Positions 34,955 to 42,530 are shown, numbered from the stretch's first letter. The stretch is 64,000 nt of DNA from Kiloniella laminariae (GCF_027214005.1 NZ_JAPWGY010000003.1:248001-312000), one strand, 5' to 3'. The notes: generated by a model not told the origin, from the sequence alone. Made by a program: numbers and translations.

Positions 34955-35744
34955 AAGCATACCTGAAACCGATAGTTCGCCCCGTATTTTATCCAAAACC
35001 CTGTCTGGAACCCCAGGGGGGCGTGCTGACGGCCCCGCTGCTGGAACTTTGCCGGAAAATCCAGGGGAAAATCCAGGGGAAAATCTAAGGCGTAGCCCAC
35101 AGGAAAACCCACAGAAAAAACCGGGGCAAAGCCTGCAGGGGAAAACCCGGACCGGAGTGATTCTGGCCTCGGCCAGCAAGGCGCGACAACAGCTGCTGGA
35201 AAATGCGGGTGTCCCGCTGGCCGGGCTGCTGCCTGCCTTCATCGATGAGGAAGCGGTCAAGGACTCGCTCAGACACGAAGGCGCAAGCGCGCTTCAGGTT
35301 GCGGAAACCCTGGCGGAACTGAAGGCGCGCAAGGTCTCGCTGTCCCATCCCGGCTGTTTTGTCATCGGGGCTGATCAGATGCTGGACTGTAATGGCATCT
35401 GGTTCGACAAACCGGTGGACCGGGATCACGCCGCCGCCCATCTTCAGGCGCTGGCGGGCAAGACCCATCAGCTGCAGTGTTCGGTTTGTGTGGTGAAGGA
35501 CGGCGAACGGCTGTGGCATCACAATGAAACCGCTGCTCTGACAATGCGCGACCTCGACCCCGATTTTATCGCGCGTTATCTTGATGCTGCAGGGGATGAG
35601 GTGCTGGCTTCGGTCGGGGCCTATCAGCTGGAAGGGCTCGGGGCTCAGCTTTTCCACAAGGTCCAGGGCGACTATTTCACCATTCTGGGTCTGCCGCTGC
35701 TGCCGCTTCTGACTTTCCTGCGACATAACGAGGTACTGGCCTGA
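34947..35744 (+). CDS. Maf-family nucleotide pyrophosphatase with repetitive N-terminal extension
   Basis: The 265-residue protein removes pyrophosphate from non-canonical or modified NTPs. The Maf domain begins at about residue 69 (TGVILASASKARQQLLENAGV) and runs to the end, with FIDEEAVKDSLRHEG, SLSHPGCFVIGADQMLDCNG and GAYQLEGLGAQLF. Maf proteins are usually near 200 residues. The first ~68 residues are an extra Pro/Gly/Glu/Asn/Lys-rich tail containing PENPGENPGENL, which comes from a 12-bp tandem repeat. An internal start nearer the domain is possible. It overlaps ppsR (8 bases) and abuts aroE. Confidence 0.88.
   Translation: MSKSIPETDSSPRILSKTLSGTPGGRADGPAAGTLPENPGENPGENLRRSPQENPQKKPGQSLQGKTRTGVILASASKARQQLLENAGVPLAGLLPAFIDEEAVKDSLRHEGASALQVAETLAELKARKVSLSHPGCFVIGADQMLDCNGIWFDKPVDRDHAAAHLQALAGKTHQLQCSVCVVKDGERLWHHNETAALTMRDLDPDFIARYLDAAGDEVLASVGAYQLEGLGAQLFHKVQGDYFTILGLPLLPLLTFLRHNEVLA
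35054..35085 (+). repeat. 12-bp tandem repeat in the maf 5' region
   Basis: GGAAAATCCAGG is repeated about 2.7 times head to tail, encoding ENPG repeats in the N-terminal extension of the Maf protein. Confidence 0.85.
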
Positions 35745-36628
35745 TGATTCTTTCTGGTAAAGCCCGGCTGGCCGGGGTGGTTGGCTGGCCGATATCCCAT
35801 TCAAAATCCCCGCGGCTGCATGGCTATTGGCTGGAACAGCTTGCCATCGACGGGGCCTACCTGCCGCTGGCGATTGCGCCGGAATCTTTTGATCTGGCGC
35901 TCAGGGGCCTGATGGCGGCAGGATTTCAGGGCGTGAATGTCACCGTGCCGCACAAGGAAGCGGCGCTACGGTTCTGCGATGAAATCGATCCCCTCGCCCG
36001 GCGCATTGGTGCGGTCAATACCCTTGTCTTTAAAGACGACAAGGCCTGGGGCAGCAATACGGATGCCTTCGGTTTTATTGAAAACCTGCGCCAGAATACC
36101 GAAAAGCTCGACTTCAGCCGTTCAAGCTGTGTGGTTCTCGGCGCTGGCGGGGCCGCACGCGGCGTGATCGCCGCGTTGCAGGATGCGGGAGTGCCGGAAA
36201 TTTTCCTGCTGAACCGCACCCGGAGCCGGGCCGAAGCGCTGGCTGAAGATCTTTCCCCGGATAACAGCAAAGATGTCACAGGAAAGATCACAGATAATAT
36301 CACGGGGAAAATAACTGTGCTCCCCTGGGAGGAGCGCAGCCGATCCCTTGACCGCGCTGATCTTCTGGTCAATACCACCAGCCTTGGCATGGCCGGACAG
36401 GCCCCGCTGGAACTGGATCTGGCCGCCCTGCCCCGCGACGCTGTGGTCACGGACATCGTCTATGCCCCCTTGATCACGCCCCTGCTGGCGCTGGCCGAAA
36501 AAAACGGCAACCCTATTGTTGACGGTCTGGGCATGCTGCTGCATCAGGCGCGCCCCGGATTTGAGGCCTGGTTTGGCCAAAGGCCCGCTGTCACAGAAGA
36601 ATTGAGGAAATTTGTCCTTGCCAGCTAG
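35744..36628 (+). CDS. aroE: Shikimate dehydrogenase
   Basis: A 294-residue NADPH enzyme reducing 3-dehydroshikimate in aromatic amino-acid synthesis. GVVGWPISHSKSPRLHGYWL binds shikimate. GVNVTVPHKEAAL carries the catalytic Lys, NTLVF and NTDAFGF follow, and VLGAGGAARGV with NRTRSRAE binds NADP. VDGLGMLLHQARPGFEAWFG ends the family pattern. Between LAEDLSP and TVLPWEERS sits an extra segment containing VTGKITDNITGKIT, a duplicated hexapeptide, AT-rich within a GC-rich gene. The stop of maf and the ATG share one base. Confidence 0.95.
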   Translation: MILSGKARLAGVVGWPISHSKSPRLHGYWLEQLAIDGAYLPLAIAPESFDLALRGLMAAGFQGVNVTVPHKEAALRFCDEIDPLARRIGAVNTLVFKDDKAWGSNTDAFGFIENLRQNTEKLDFSRSSCVVLGAGGAARGVIAALQDAGVPEIFLLNRTRSRAEALAEDLSPDNSKDVTGKITDNITGKITVLPWEERSRSLDRADLLVNTTSLGMAGQAPLELDLAALPRDAVVTDIVYAPLITPLLALAEKNGNPIVDGLGMLLHQARPGFEAWFGQRPAVTEELRKFVLAS

Positions 36629-36689
36629 ACTCTCTTTTTCTGATTTGGACCACCGGATTTTCTCTCTTGCCCGGCAAAGGGAAAGCTGA

Positions 36690-37373
36690 ATGTTTATCCT
36701 GGGGCTGACCGGATCCATCGGCATGGGCAAAAGCACCGCAGCGGCGATGTTTCGCCGCCTCGGCGTGCCGCTGCACGACGCAGATGCAGCCGTTCACAGA
36801 CTGATGGATCATAACGGTGCAGCGGTTGCGGCCATTGCCGCCCTTTTCCCCAAGGCTGTCCAGTCGGGCCGGGTCAACCGCAAAGAGCTGGGTGACGAGG
36901 TGCTGGGCAAGCCGGAAAAACTCAGACAGCTGGAACAGATCCTTCACCCGCTGGTCCGGCGCGAGATGCAGGCTTTTCTGGCCCGACAGGCACTTTTGCG
37001 GCGCAAACTGGTGGTGCTGGATATTCCGCTGCTTTATGAAACCGGCGGAGATGGATTTTGTGATGCCGTTCTGGTGGTCAGTTGTCCCGGCTTTTTGCAA
37101 CAGCAGCGGGTTCTGAAGCGACCGGGAATGACCCGGGAAAAGTTCAACTCTATCCGCAATAAACAGATTTCCGATCTGGAAAAACGGGCAAGGGCTGATT
37201 TTGTTGTGCCGACCGGCCTGGGCAAAAGGCTGACACTGCGTTCTATCCGCAATCTGGTTGCTCTGTCGTATAACGGGGCACAGACCGGGTCCAAAATTCC
37301 CGAAGGATTACCGGAACAAAAACAACGTAAGTTCCTGCCCTATCTGTCAAAATCCATTCGTCTGCAGCGTTAA
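36690..37373 (+). CDS. coaE: Dephospho-CoA kinase
   Basis: The 227-residue kinase performs the last step of coenzyme A synthesis. Walker A is GLTGSIGMGKST at 5-16, followed by FRRLGVPLHDADAAVH. HPLVRREMQAFL and LDIPLLYETGGDGFCDAVLVVSCP form the lid and Walker B region, then QQQRVLKRPGMTREKF. The C-terminal tail is about 25 residues longer than typical and basic. It is part of the aroE-coaE-dnaQ run common in alphaproteobacteria. Confidence 0.95.
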   Translation: MFILGLTGSIGMGKSTAAAMFRRLGVPLHDADAAVHRLMDHNGAAVAAIAALFPKAVQSGRVNRKELGDEVLGKPEKLRQLEQILHPLVRREMQAFLARQALLRRKLVVLDIPLLYETGGDGFCDAVLVVSCPGFLQQQRVLKRPGMTREKFNSIRNKQISDLEKRARADFVVPTGLGKRLTLRSIRNLVALSYNGAQTGSKIPEGLPEQKQRKFLPYLSKSIRLQR

Positions 37374-37388
37374 AACGGAAGTTGAGTC

Positions 37389-38084
37389 ATGCGTGAAATT
37401 ATTCTCGATACCGAAACCACCGGATTCAAACCCGAAGAAGGCCACCGGATTGTCGAGATCGGCTGTCTGGAAGTTTATCAGAACCTGCCGACGGGAAAAT
37501 CCCTGCAGCTTTATATCAATCCCGAGCGCGACATGCCGGAAGGCGCCTTCAAGGTCCACGGGATCAGCAGCGAGTTTCTGGCCGACAAGCCGCTGTTTGC
37601 CGATGTGGTGGATGAGTTTCTCGAATTTATCGGTGAAGACCCGCTGGTGATCCACAACGCGCCTTTTGATATGAAGTTCCTCAACAGCGAACTGCGCTGG
37701 GCTGGCAAACCCGCCCTGAAAAACAAGCCGATTGATACGGTTGTAATCGCCCGCGAACTTTTCCCGGGTTCTCCGGTCAACCTCGATGCACTCTGCCGCC
37801 GTTTCGAGATTGATAACTCCAGCCGTACCTACCACGGGGCCTTGCTGGACTGTGAACTGCTGGCAGAAGTCTATCTGGAACTGCGCGGCGGACGCCAACA
37901 CGGGTTTGATCTCGGCGCAAAAAGCCGCAAGGGCCAAAACGTCGGGGCGGGGGGCAGTGCGTCCCTCACCCTGCCCTCAGGCAAAAAAATCCGCGAAGCC
38001 CGCCCGCACCCGATCTCCGAAGAAGAACTGGCAGCCCATGCCGCGATGCTGGAAAAACTGAGCGATCCCCTATGGAAAAAATAA
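37389..38084 (+). CDS. dnaQ: DNA polymerase III epsilon subunit (proofreading exonuclease)
   Basis: A 231-residue DEDDh exonuclease. ExoI is ILDTETTGFKPEEGHRIVEIGC, ExoII HNAPFDMKFLNSEL, and ExoIII YHGALLDCELLAEVYLEL with the catalytic His. The C-terminal ~50 residues would bind the polymerase subunit. The start is ATG, 15 bases after coaE. The core synteny normally continues to secB, but here a 2.4 kb accessory island intervenes. Confidence 0.96.
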   Translation: MREIILDTETTGFKPEEGHRIVEIGCLEVYQNLPTGKSLQLYINPERDMPEGAFKVHGISSEFLADKPLFADVVDEFLEFIGEDPLVIHNAPFDMKFLNSELRWAGKPALKNKPIDTVVIARELFPGSPVNLDALCRRFEIDNSSRTYHGALLDCELLAEVYLELRGGRQHGFDLGAKSRKGQNVGAGGSASLTLPSGKKIREARPHPISEEELAAHAAMLEKLSDPLWKK

Positions 38085-38109
38085 GGCGATTGTATATTTG
38101 AAAAACCGC

Positions 38110-38439
38110 TTATTCGGTGGGCTGCACGTCATTTGACCAAGGCGCGCGCGACAGCAGCGCCCACATAAGCGGATTTTGAAGTGACGCTCTTGCATCAATC
38201 TCAATCAGAAGTTCCATCGTTGCTGATTCACTTGCCCCGACTGATGCAGAGAGTTGGCTTAGGCTTCTCCACTTGAATTTTCCGTCGCTTAACATCCGGA
38301 GAAGTCGCGTCTTTCGCTTTTTGGCGAGCAACCGCGCTCGATGGCCAGACACCCAATCAATCCCTGCACTACCAGCCACGGTAATCAGAGAGCCAACGGC
38401 TGCCCCAATGATCGCAGCCCAAGCAGCATCAAGTACCAT
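38110..38439 (-). CDS. Small membrane-anchored winged-helix-like protein
   Basis: A 109-residue protein. Residues about 3-28 are one hydrophobic helix (AAWAAIIGAAVGSLITVAGSAGI). A basic patch (HRARLLAKKRKTRLLRML) follows, then FKWRSLSQLSASVGASESATMELLIEIDARAS, which reads like a winged helix-turn-helix. The C-terminal part is LMWALLSRAPW. Proteins of this shape occur in mobile and defence-like contexts. AAAGGCG lies upstream of ATG. It is a member of the PIN island, separated from the PIN gene by 106 bases. The function is unknown. Confidence 0.7.
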   Translation of the reverse strand: MVLDAAWAAIIGAAVGSLITVAGSAGIDWVSGHRARLLAKKRKTRLLRMLSDGKFKWRSLSQLSASVGASESATMELLIEIDARASLQNPLMWALLSRAPWSNDVQPTE

Positions 38440-38545
38440 CTTTTTCGCCTTTCGGTTTGTCTTTCACCGGCTTATGCAGCCTTTTCATTGAATCGTTCTT
38501 CATCCTCGACCGCCTTGATCTCGCGGGCGGCTTCTTTAGAAGCGG

Positions 38546-39079
38546 TCAATCTGGGCGTTCTTCTGTGTCATCTTCTTCTCCGTCAAACAATGGTCCTAAC
38601 GGCAGCCCTTCGGATGGTTTGCAAATCTTGAGTGGCTTTCCGTCAAACCCCGGCACCACTCCGTCAAGCTTAAGGATACCACTATCAAATGTGTGCAACT
38701 CTGTCACCTTGGCTCTTATGGCCGATGCAAGATGAATTGAATCGGCAGGCTTCAACGAAACTAGTCCGCTAGCTTGCATATGTTGTGCCCTTCGCCCAAT
38801 CGACATATCTACTGGAACAATGACGATGTAGGATTTTTCAAAGAAACCCGTTAGATTCTCTAACGGGCTGTCTCGTATCTCAGGCTTTTTACATACCTCG
38901 GCCAAAGTGAACGCAGACGTAACGATTTCAAGCTTCTTGTTGTTAGCTCGGTCTAAGACTTCCAGGCATTTTGAGAAGCGATTTTCAACCGTGCCGTCTT
39001 TCAACGCGATCTCTTTTTCCTGATTAATGTACGCAATCCAGGTGCATGCATCCCAATAAACCCAAGGCAGTTTAGCCAT
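38546..39079 (-). CDS. PIN-domain ribonuclease-like protein
   Basis: A 177-residue protein. It has the four acidic residues expected of a PIN nuclease: Asp10 (VYWDACTWIAYI), Glu61 (FTLAEVC), Asp113 (LKPADSIHLASAI) and Asp132 (FDSGI). PIN proteins cleave RNA and are often toxins. At 177 residues it is longer than VapC (about 130), because of a C-terminal tail ending in the acidic GEEDDTEERPD. Its start overlaps the upstream gene by 8 bases, indicating coupling. No VapB-like small antitoxin is adjacent, so a classical VapBC label does not fit. Confidence 0.85.
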   Translation of the reverse strand: MAKLPWVYWDACTWIAYINQEKEIALKDGTVENRFSKCLEVLDRANNKKLEIVTSAFTLAEVCKKPEIRDSPLENLTGFFEKSYIVIVPVDMSIGRRAQHMQASGLVSLKPADSIHLASAIRAKVTELHTFDSGILKLDGVVPGFDGKPLKICKPSEGLPLGPLFDGEEDDTEERPD

Positions 39080-39932
39080 CGCTATGCAGCCTTCTCAAAT
39101 ACTCGCTGGCCTCAACGCCATCAGTAAAGTTGGGAGCTATGATTTCATCGTGATTGGGGAGCTTATTATCGGGTTCAAATACATGAACACCCTCCACTTC
39201 TATAGATGCGATCTGCTCTAGGTCTTTGTAGTGTAGCAAGCCGTGTACACGAACACGTAATCCCTTGAGGACTTCGGAAACCTCAAAGTGGCCAATTCTA
39301 TCCAGGCCTTTCGCGTCGGAAATACATTTCACCAATTGACCGTCCATTCTGGATTTTAACCATACAAGTGGACGCCCAAAACCATCTAGCTCCACTTTGG
39401 ATATGAAGCCTTCTAAAGAACCTAACTCCCGGTGCGCTATCGCTGCTGGGCGCTTAGCTACATCCAGTTTACGTGCTACTTCACGAGCCTTGTCAGGACT
39501 GGCCTCAAAGATTGGCGCATCGTCGTAGCCGCAAAAGTCGACAATAGTTGTTGACAGCCCGTTCGTGACTCTCTCGTAAACCTTTGCAGCACGATCCACT
39601 ACTTGATCAGTGAAATATGCAGGGCGCTCCCCTGTCTCATAGAGTTGCCGAAATCCCTTGGCAGTGGCCTGCACAACCTTTTCGGCCCGCCGATCTACGT
39701 TCATCGCATGTTTTCTTGGAGTAGGTGTAACTTCAAACGTAAGCGGAGAATTCTTGGTTGCATTGGTCACACGCCAAACAATTTCATTGGGTTCCCCGTC
39801 AGAAACTGCGTCTTCAACCCCATGCAAGACAAATACGAAATCTTGAATTTGCGCCAAAAGGTCTTCGACCGTCGGTGCGTCTCCGCCACGGTGGTCTGTC
39901 CCGCTAACTGTGATCTTTATCGGTTTGCTCAT
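39072..39932 (-). CDS. Unknown protein coupled to the PIN gene
   Basis: A 286-residue protein I do not recognise. The N-terminal region has strands (IKITVSGTDHRGGDAPTVEDLLAQIQDFVFVLHGVE) and PLTFEVTPTPR. A helical middle follows (AEKVVQATAKGFRQLYETG), then a strand-rich C-terminal part. No catalytic or HTH motif is evident. AAGAGG precedes ATG. It is the first gene of a two-gene operon with the PIN protein (8-base overlap), so it may be the PIN partner, an inhibitor or a sensor. That role is inference. Confidence 0.7.
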   Translation of the reverse strand: MSKPIKITVSGTDHRGGDAPTVEDLLAQIQDFVFVLHGVEDAVSDGEPNEIVWRVTNATKNSPLTFEVTPTPRKHAMNVDRRAEKVVQATAKGFRQLYETGERPAYFTDQVVDRAAKVYERVTNGLSTTIVDFCGYDDAPIFEASPDKAREVARKLDVAKRPAAIAHRELGSLEGFISKVELDGFGRPLVWLKSRMDGQLVKCISDAKGLDRIGHFEVSEVLKGLRVRVHGLLHYKDLEQIASIEVEGVHVFEPDNKLPNHDEIIAPNFTDGVEASEYLRRLHSDG

Positions 39933-39965
39933 TTTCTGCGCCTCTTGCTAAGATTCTACGCGCCG

Positions 39966-39990
39966 AATGAGTCCCGGTAAAGGACTCGTT
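39966..39990. repeat. Inverted repeat upstream of the PIN operon
   Basis: AATGAGTCC and GGACTCGTT flank seven bases. It lies about 34 bases upstream of the operon start and may be an operator or a hairpin. The role is not known. Confidence 0.45.
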
Positions 39991-40040
39991 TTCCTTCAGC
40001 TTTGCACAGTGCCAGAGAAGCCCTTTCCGAAATGCCAACT

Positions 40041-40438
40041 TAACGTACCGTCACGCATACGCTCGTGGATGTGGGCGGATGTGGTGGGTCAGGAACCATG
40101 CGCTTTTGTAGGTGATACCAGAACACGGTGAAGCTGGTGACTGCTAATGTCCTTCTTGGTGGACACCATCAGGTGAATGGCTTGCAACCATAAGTGCATT
40201 AGCAGGTGGCTTTCCTCAAAAAGCGGACAGTGAACTACTTGCGGCATTTGCGACACTTCCACAAACCATGGCGCTCTTTTCCTTCTGGGTTTTTTGGTAC
40301 GGATGCCTTCCGGTTTGTACGAGTTATCGACCACACCACAATGCGGGCAGACCGGGCCATTAGCCTAAAACATCGCTTCGACATATGGGTGAAGGCTGCT
40401 GCTTCGTCGGGCATGTATGGGGCGGAAAGAACGGACAT
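40041..40438 (-). pseudogene. Decayed IS1595-family transposase (5' part)
   Basis: The reading frame is broken, but the pieces align in order with an IS1595/ISXO2-type transposase. The N-terminus MSVLSAPYMPDEAAAFTHMS is in one frame. CPHCGVVDN (zinc ribbon), WLQAIHLMVSTKKDISSHQL and HRVL continue in a second frame. GITYKSAWFLTHHIR follows in a third, then RMRDGTL. At least three frameshifts occur, and the DDE catalytic part after about residue 120 is missing. It is a dead remnant adjoining the PIN island. Confidence 0.8.
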
Positions 40439-40444
40439 GGCGAA

Positions 40445-40471
40445 AATCTCTAACTTGTTGAATTAGAGATT
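40445..40471. repeat. Inverted repeat beside the transposase remnant
   Basis: AATCTCTAA and TTAGAGATT flank nine bases, just upstream of the remnant start. It could be a promoter-side hairpin or part of the lost element. Confidence 0.4.
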
Positions 40472-40535
40472 AGCTTTTCCCGTGGATTTATTAAGTCTCC
40501 AATATGTAAACTTATTTCAGGACGGGACAGATTAA

Positions 40536-40568
40536 TGAAAAAGGGCGACCCGCAGGACCGCCCTTATA
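40536..40568 (-). terminator. Terminator of secB
   Basis: On the minus strand AAGGGCG pairs with CGCCCTT, followed by a run of T. It lies 20 bases beyond the secB stop. Confidence 0.75.
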
Positions 40569-40587
40569 CTATAAGTAAACAGTGACT

Positions 40588-41088
40588 TTATGCAGTTTCA
40601 GTTGTTTTGTCTGCTGCCATGGCTCCGTTAGCCTGCTGCGCGGCTTCTTCGTTGCGGCGCTGCAGGAACATCTGGTGAAAGTCGATCGGATTCATGATCA
40701 ATGGCGGGAAGCCACCATCCCGGGTAATGTCAGCAACGATGTTTCTGGCGAAGGGGAAGAGATAGCGCGGTGTTTCGACCATCAGCAACAGATCGACGAT
40801 CTGTGGTTCCAGACCTTCGGCCAGGGTAACAATCCCGCCGTAATCAAGCTCAACCATAAAGGCCGTCTTGTCTTCGACCTTGGCCGAACCGCGCACATTG
40901 AGAACAACCTCATAGGCGGTATCTGAAAGCTGGGTCGGGCTGACATCGACCTGGATATCAAGCTGGGGTGCCTTGCCGGACATCATCGGATAGATCATTG
41001 GCGCGTTCGGGTTCTCGAAGGACATGTCCTTGATGAACTGCATTTTAATCGCCAAAGGCTGCTGCTGGGCTGTCGTTTCTTCAGCCAT
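40588..41088 (-). CDS. secB: Protein-export chaperone SecB
   Basis: The 166-residue tetrameric chaperone holds preproteins unfolded and hands them to SecA. FIKDMSFENPNAP opens the SecB core. TAYEVVLNVRGSAKVEDKTAFMVELDYGGIVTL and the signature CPRYLFPF-like ETPRYLFPFARNIVADITRDGGFPPLIMNPIDF follow, with YxxR replaced by FLQRRNEEA at the C-terminus. It stands alone with its own terminator. Confidence 0.97.
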   Translation of the reverse strand: MAEETTAQQQPLAIKMQFIKDMSFENPNAPMIYPMMSGKAPQLDIQVDVSPTQLSDTAYEVVLNVRGSAKVEDKTAFMVELDYGGIVTLAEGLEPQIVDLLLMVETPRYLFPFARNIVADITRDGGFPPLIMNPIDFHQMFLQRRNEEAAQQANGAMAADKTTETA

Positions 41089-41217
41089 AAAGTAATTCTC
41101 CCTATATGTTTGCCTGTTTGGCTAGCATGGATTTAGCGCCTAAACAACCGCAGAATCCAGCGTTTTCCGGTTCTTTTTGTGAAGCTCTTGCTGGTCTGCC
41201 GCCTGTCCGGGCTGCTG

Positions 41218-41766
41218 TCAGGCATCAACAGGAATAACAAGACCAGGCAAATCGATGGCAATCAGACCGCCGTTTTCGATTTCATGACCCGTCAAGCCCC
41301 GGATAAAGGCCCAATGGCTGACAACAAGCGTCTTTGACCAGTCTTCAAGCTCGATCATCTTCTGTTGAAAGAGGTGGCAGCGTTGTTTGACCTGTTGTTC
41401 GGTTTCGTCCAGATCAGGCCACCAGCGTTCATTCAGGTGGGCAAAGTCAAGCTGGGGCCACTGTTGCGAGAGCTTCGAGGCAGGTGAGCCAATATCACAG
41501 GAGAAAAAGGCGTGTTCACGCACCAGGGGTTCGACTTCTATGGGCAAGCTCAGCATATCGGCGACGATCTGCGCTGTTTGCAAGGCCCTGGTATAGGGGC
41601 TGGCAATGATTCTGGTGATGATCTGCTTCCCGGCAAGTTCCTGGCCAGCGATCCGGGCCTGTTCCCTGCCCTCATCCGTTAATTCCGGATCCGGAATGTT
41701 TGGGTCGATCCTGGTTGTGCTATAGCTGGCATTAAACTGGGACTGCCCATGTCTGAGAAGATACAT
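41218..41766 (-). CDS. Histidine phosphatase family protein (phosphoglycerate mutase-like)
   Basis: A 182-residue protein from ATG 41766, preceded by AAGGA. The catalytic RHG motif is in MYLLRHGQSQFN. PELTDEGREQARIAGQELAG, RIIASPYTRALQTAQIVADML and the second histidine in LVVSHWAFIRGLTG complete the family pattern. It is a phosphatase or mutase of unknown substrate. The frame continues 42 codons upstream without conservation. Confidence 0.9.
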   Translation of the reverse strand: MYLLRHGQSQFNASYSTTRIDPNIPDPELTDEGREQARIAGQELAGKQIITRIIASPYTRALQTAQIVADMLSLPIEVEPLVREHAFFSCDIGSPASKLSQQWPQLDFAHLNERWWPDLDETEQQVKQRCHLFQQKMIELEDWSKTLVVSHWAFIRGLTGHEIENGGLIAIDLPGLVIPVDA

Positions 41767-41963
41767 ACGGGTTCCTTGGTTCTTACGGCAATAATGATCC
41801 GGTTGACCCGTCGTCTTCTGGGCAGTGATATCACCGGTTTGTCTTAAGTCAGAATAAGAATATACTTTTGTCTTTCCGGGGAAAACAATCACTTCGATAA
41901 TATTTTTGGTCCATAATATTTTTGGTCGTTACGATTTCCGGATATGACGGATACAAAGGCGGG

Positions 41964-42512
41964 ATGATGCTGTTACAAACACCGATTTGCGATTTTGGCT
42001 GGAAAGCGCCTGATTTTGTTCTCAAGGACCCGGATGGTCAGGTGATGAGCCTTGAACAGATCAGGGGAGACAAGGGCACCCTGATTGCCTTTATCTGTAA
42101 TCACTGTCCCTATGTAAAAGCCGTGATTGCCCAACTGGTCGGGGATGTGAAAATACTTCAGGAAGCCGGAATTGGTGTGGCAGCTGTCATGTCCAATGAT
42201 TTCCACAGCTATCCGGAAGATTCGCCGCAAAATATGAAGATTTTTGCTGCAGAAAACGGGTTTACCTTTCCCTATCTTCTGGACGAAGACCAGTCCGTTG
42301 CCCGGCAATATGATGCTGTTTGTACCCCGGATTTTTTCGGTTTTGATGCCGAACTGGGATTGCAATACCGCGGCCGGCTGGATGCTTCCACTGCCAGAGT
42401 GGTCCCCGGCGCCCGTCGAGAACTGCGTGAAGCCATGCTGGCTGTTGCCAAAACCGGCAAGGGTCCTGAAGCACAAACGGCGTCTATGGGCTGTTCAATC
42501 AAGTGGAAATAG
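41964..42512 (+). CDS. Thioredoxin-fold protein (AhpC/TSA-like)
   Basis: A 182-residue redox-fold protein. CNHCPYVKAVIAQ is a CxxC motif in a thioredoxin fold (TLIAFICNHCPYV), followed by AVMSNDFHSYPEDSPQNMKIFAAE, FTFPYLLDEDQSVARQYDAVCTPDFFGFD. This DUF-like peroxiredoxin-related group is common in proteobacteria; the partner is unknown. AAAGGCGGG precedes paired ATG codons. The last four codons and stop lie in a 15-bp tandem duplication. Confidence 0.88.
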   Translation: MMLLQTPICDFGWKAPDFVLKDPDGQVMSLEQIRGDKGTLIAFICNHCPYVKAVIAQLVGDVKILQEAGIGVAAVMSNDFHSYPEDSPQNMKIFAAENGFTFPYLLDEDQSVARQYDAVCTPDFFGFDAELGLQYRGRLDASTARVVPGARRELREAMLAVAKTGKGPEAQTASMGCSIKWK

Positions 42513-42530
42513 GCCAAGTGGAAATAGGCC
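42501..42530 (+). repeat. 15-bp tandem duplication spanning a stop codon
   Basis: AAGTGGAAATAGGCC is present twice head to tail. The first copy contains the stop codon TAG of the thioredoxin-fold gene; the second is non-coding. Confidence 0.9.

Noticed and set aside
33944-35260. Long 438-codon minus-strand frame opposite ppsR and maf
   Set aside because: It is an antisense frame of GC-rich genes. ppsR and maf have clear family motifs on the plus strand.
38546-39932. Calling the PIN pair VapBC
   Set aside because: The PIN protein is longer than VapC and the coupled gene is 286 residues with no antitoxin DNA-binding motif, so the label would mislead.
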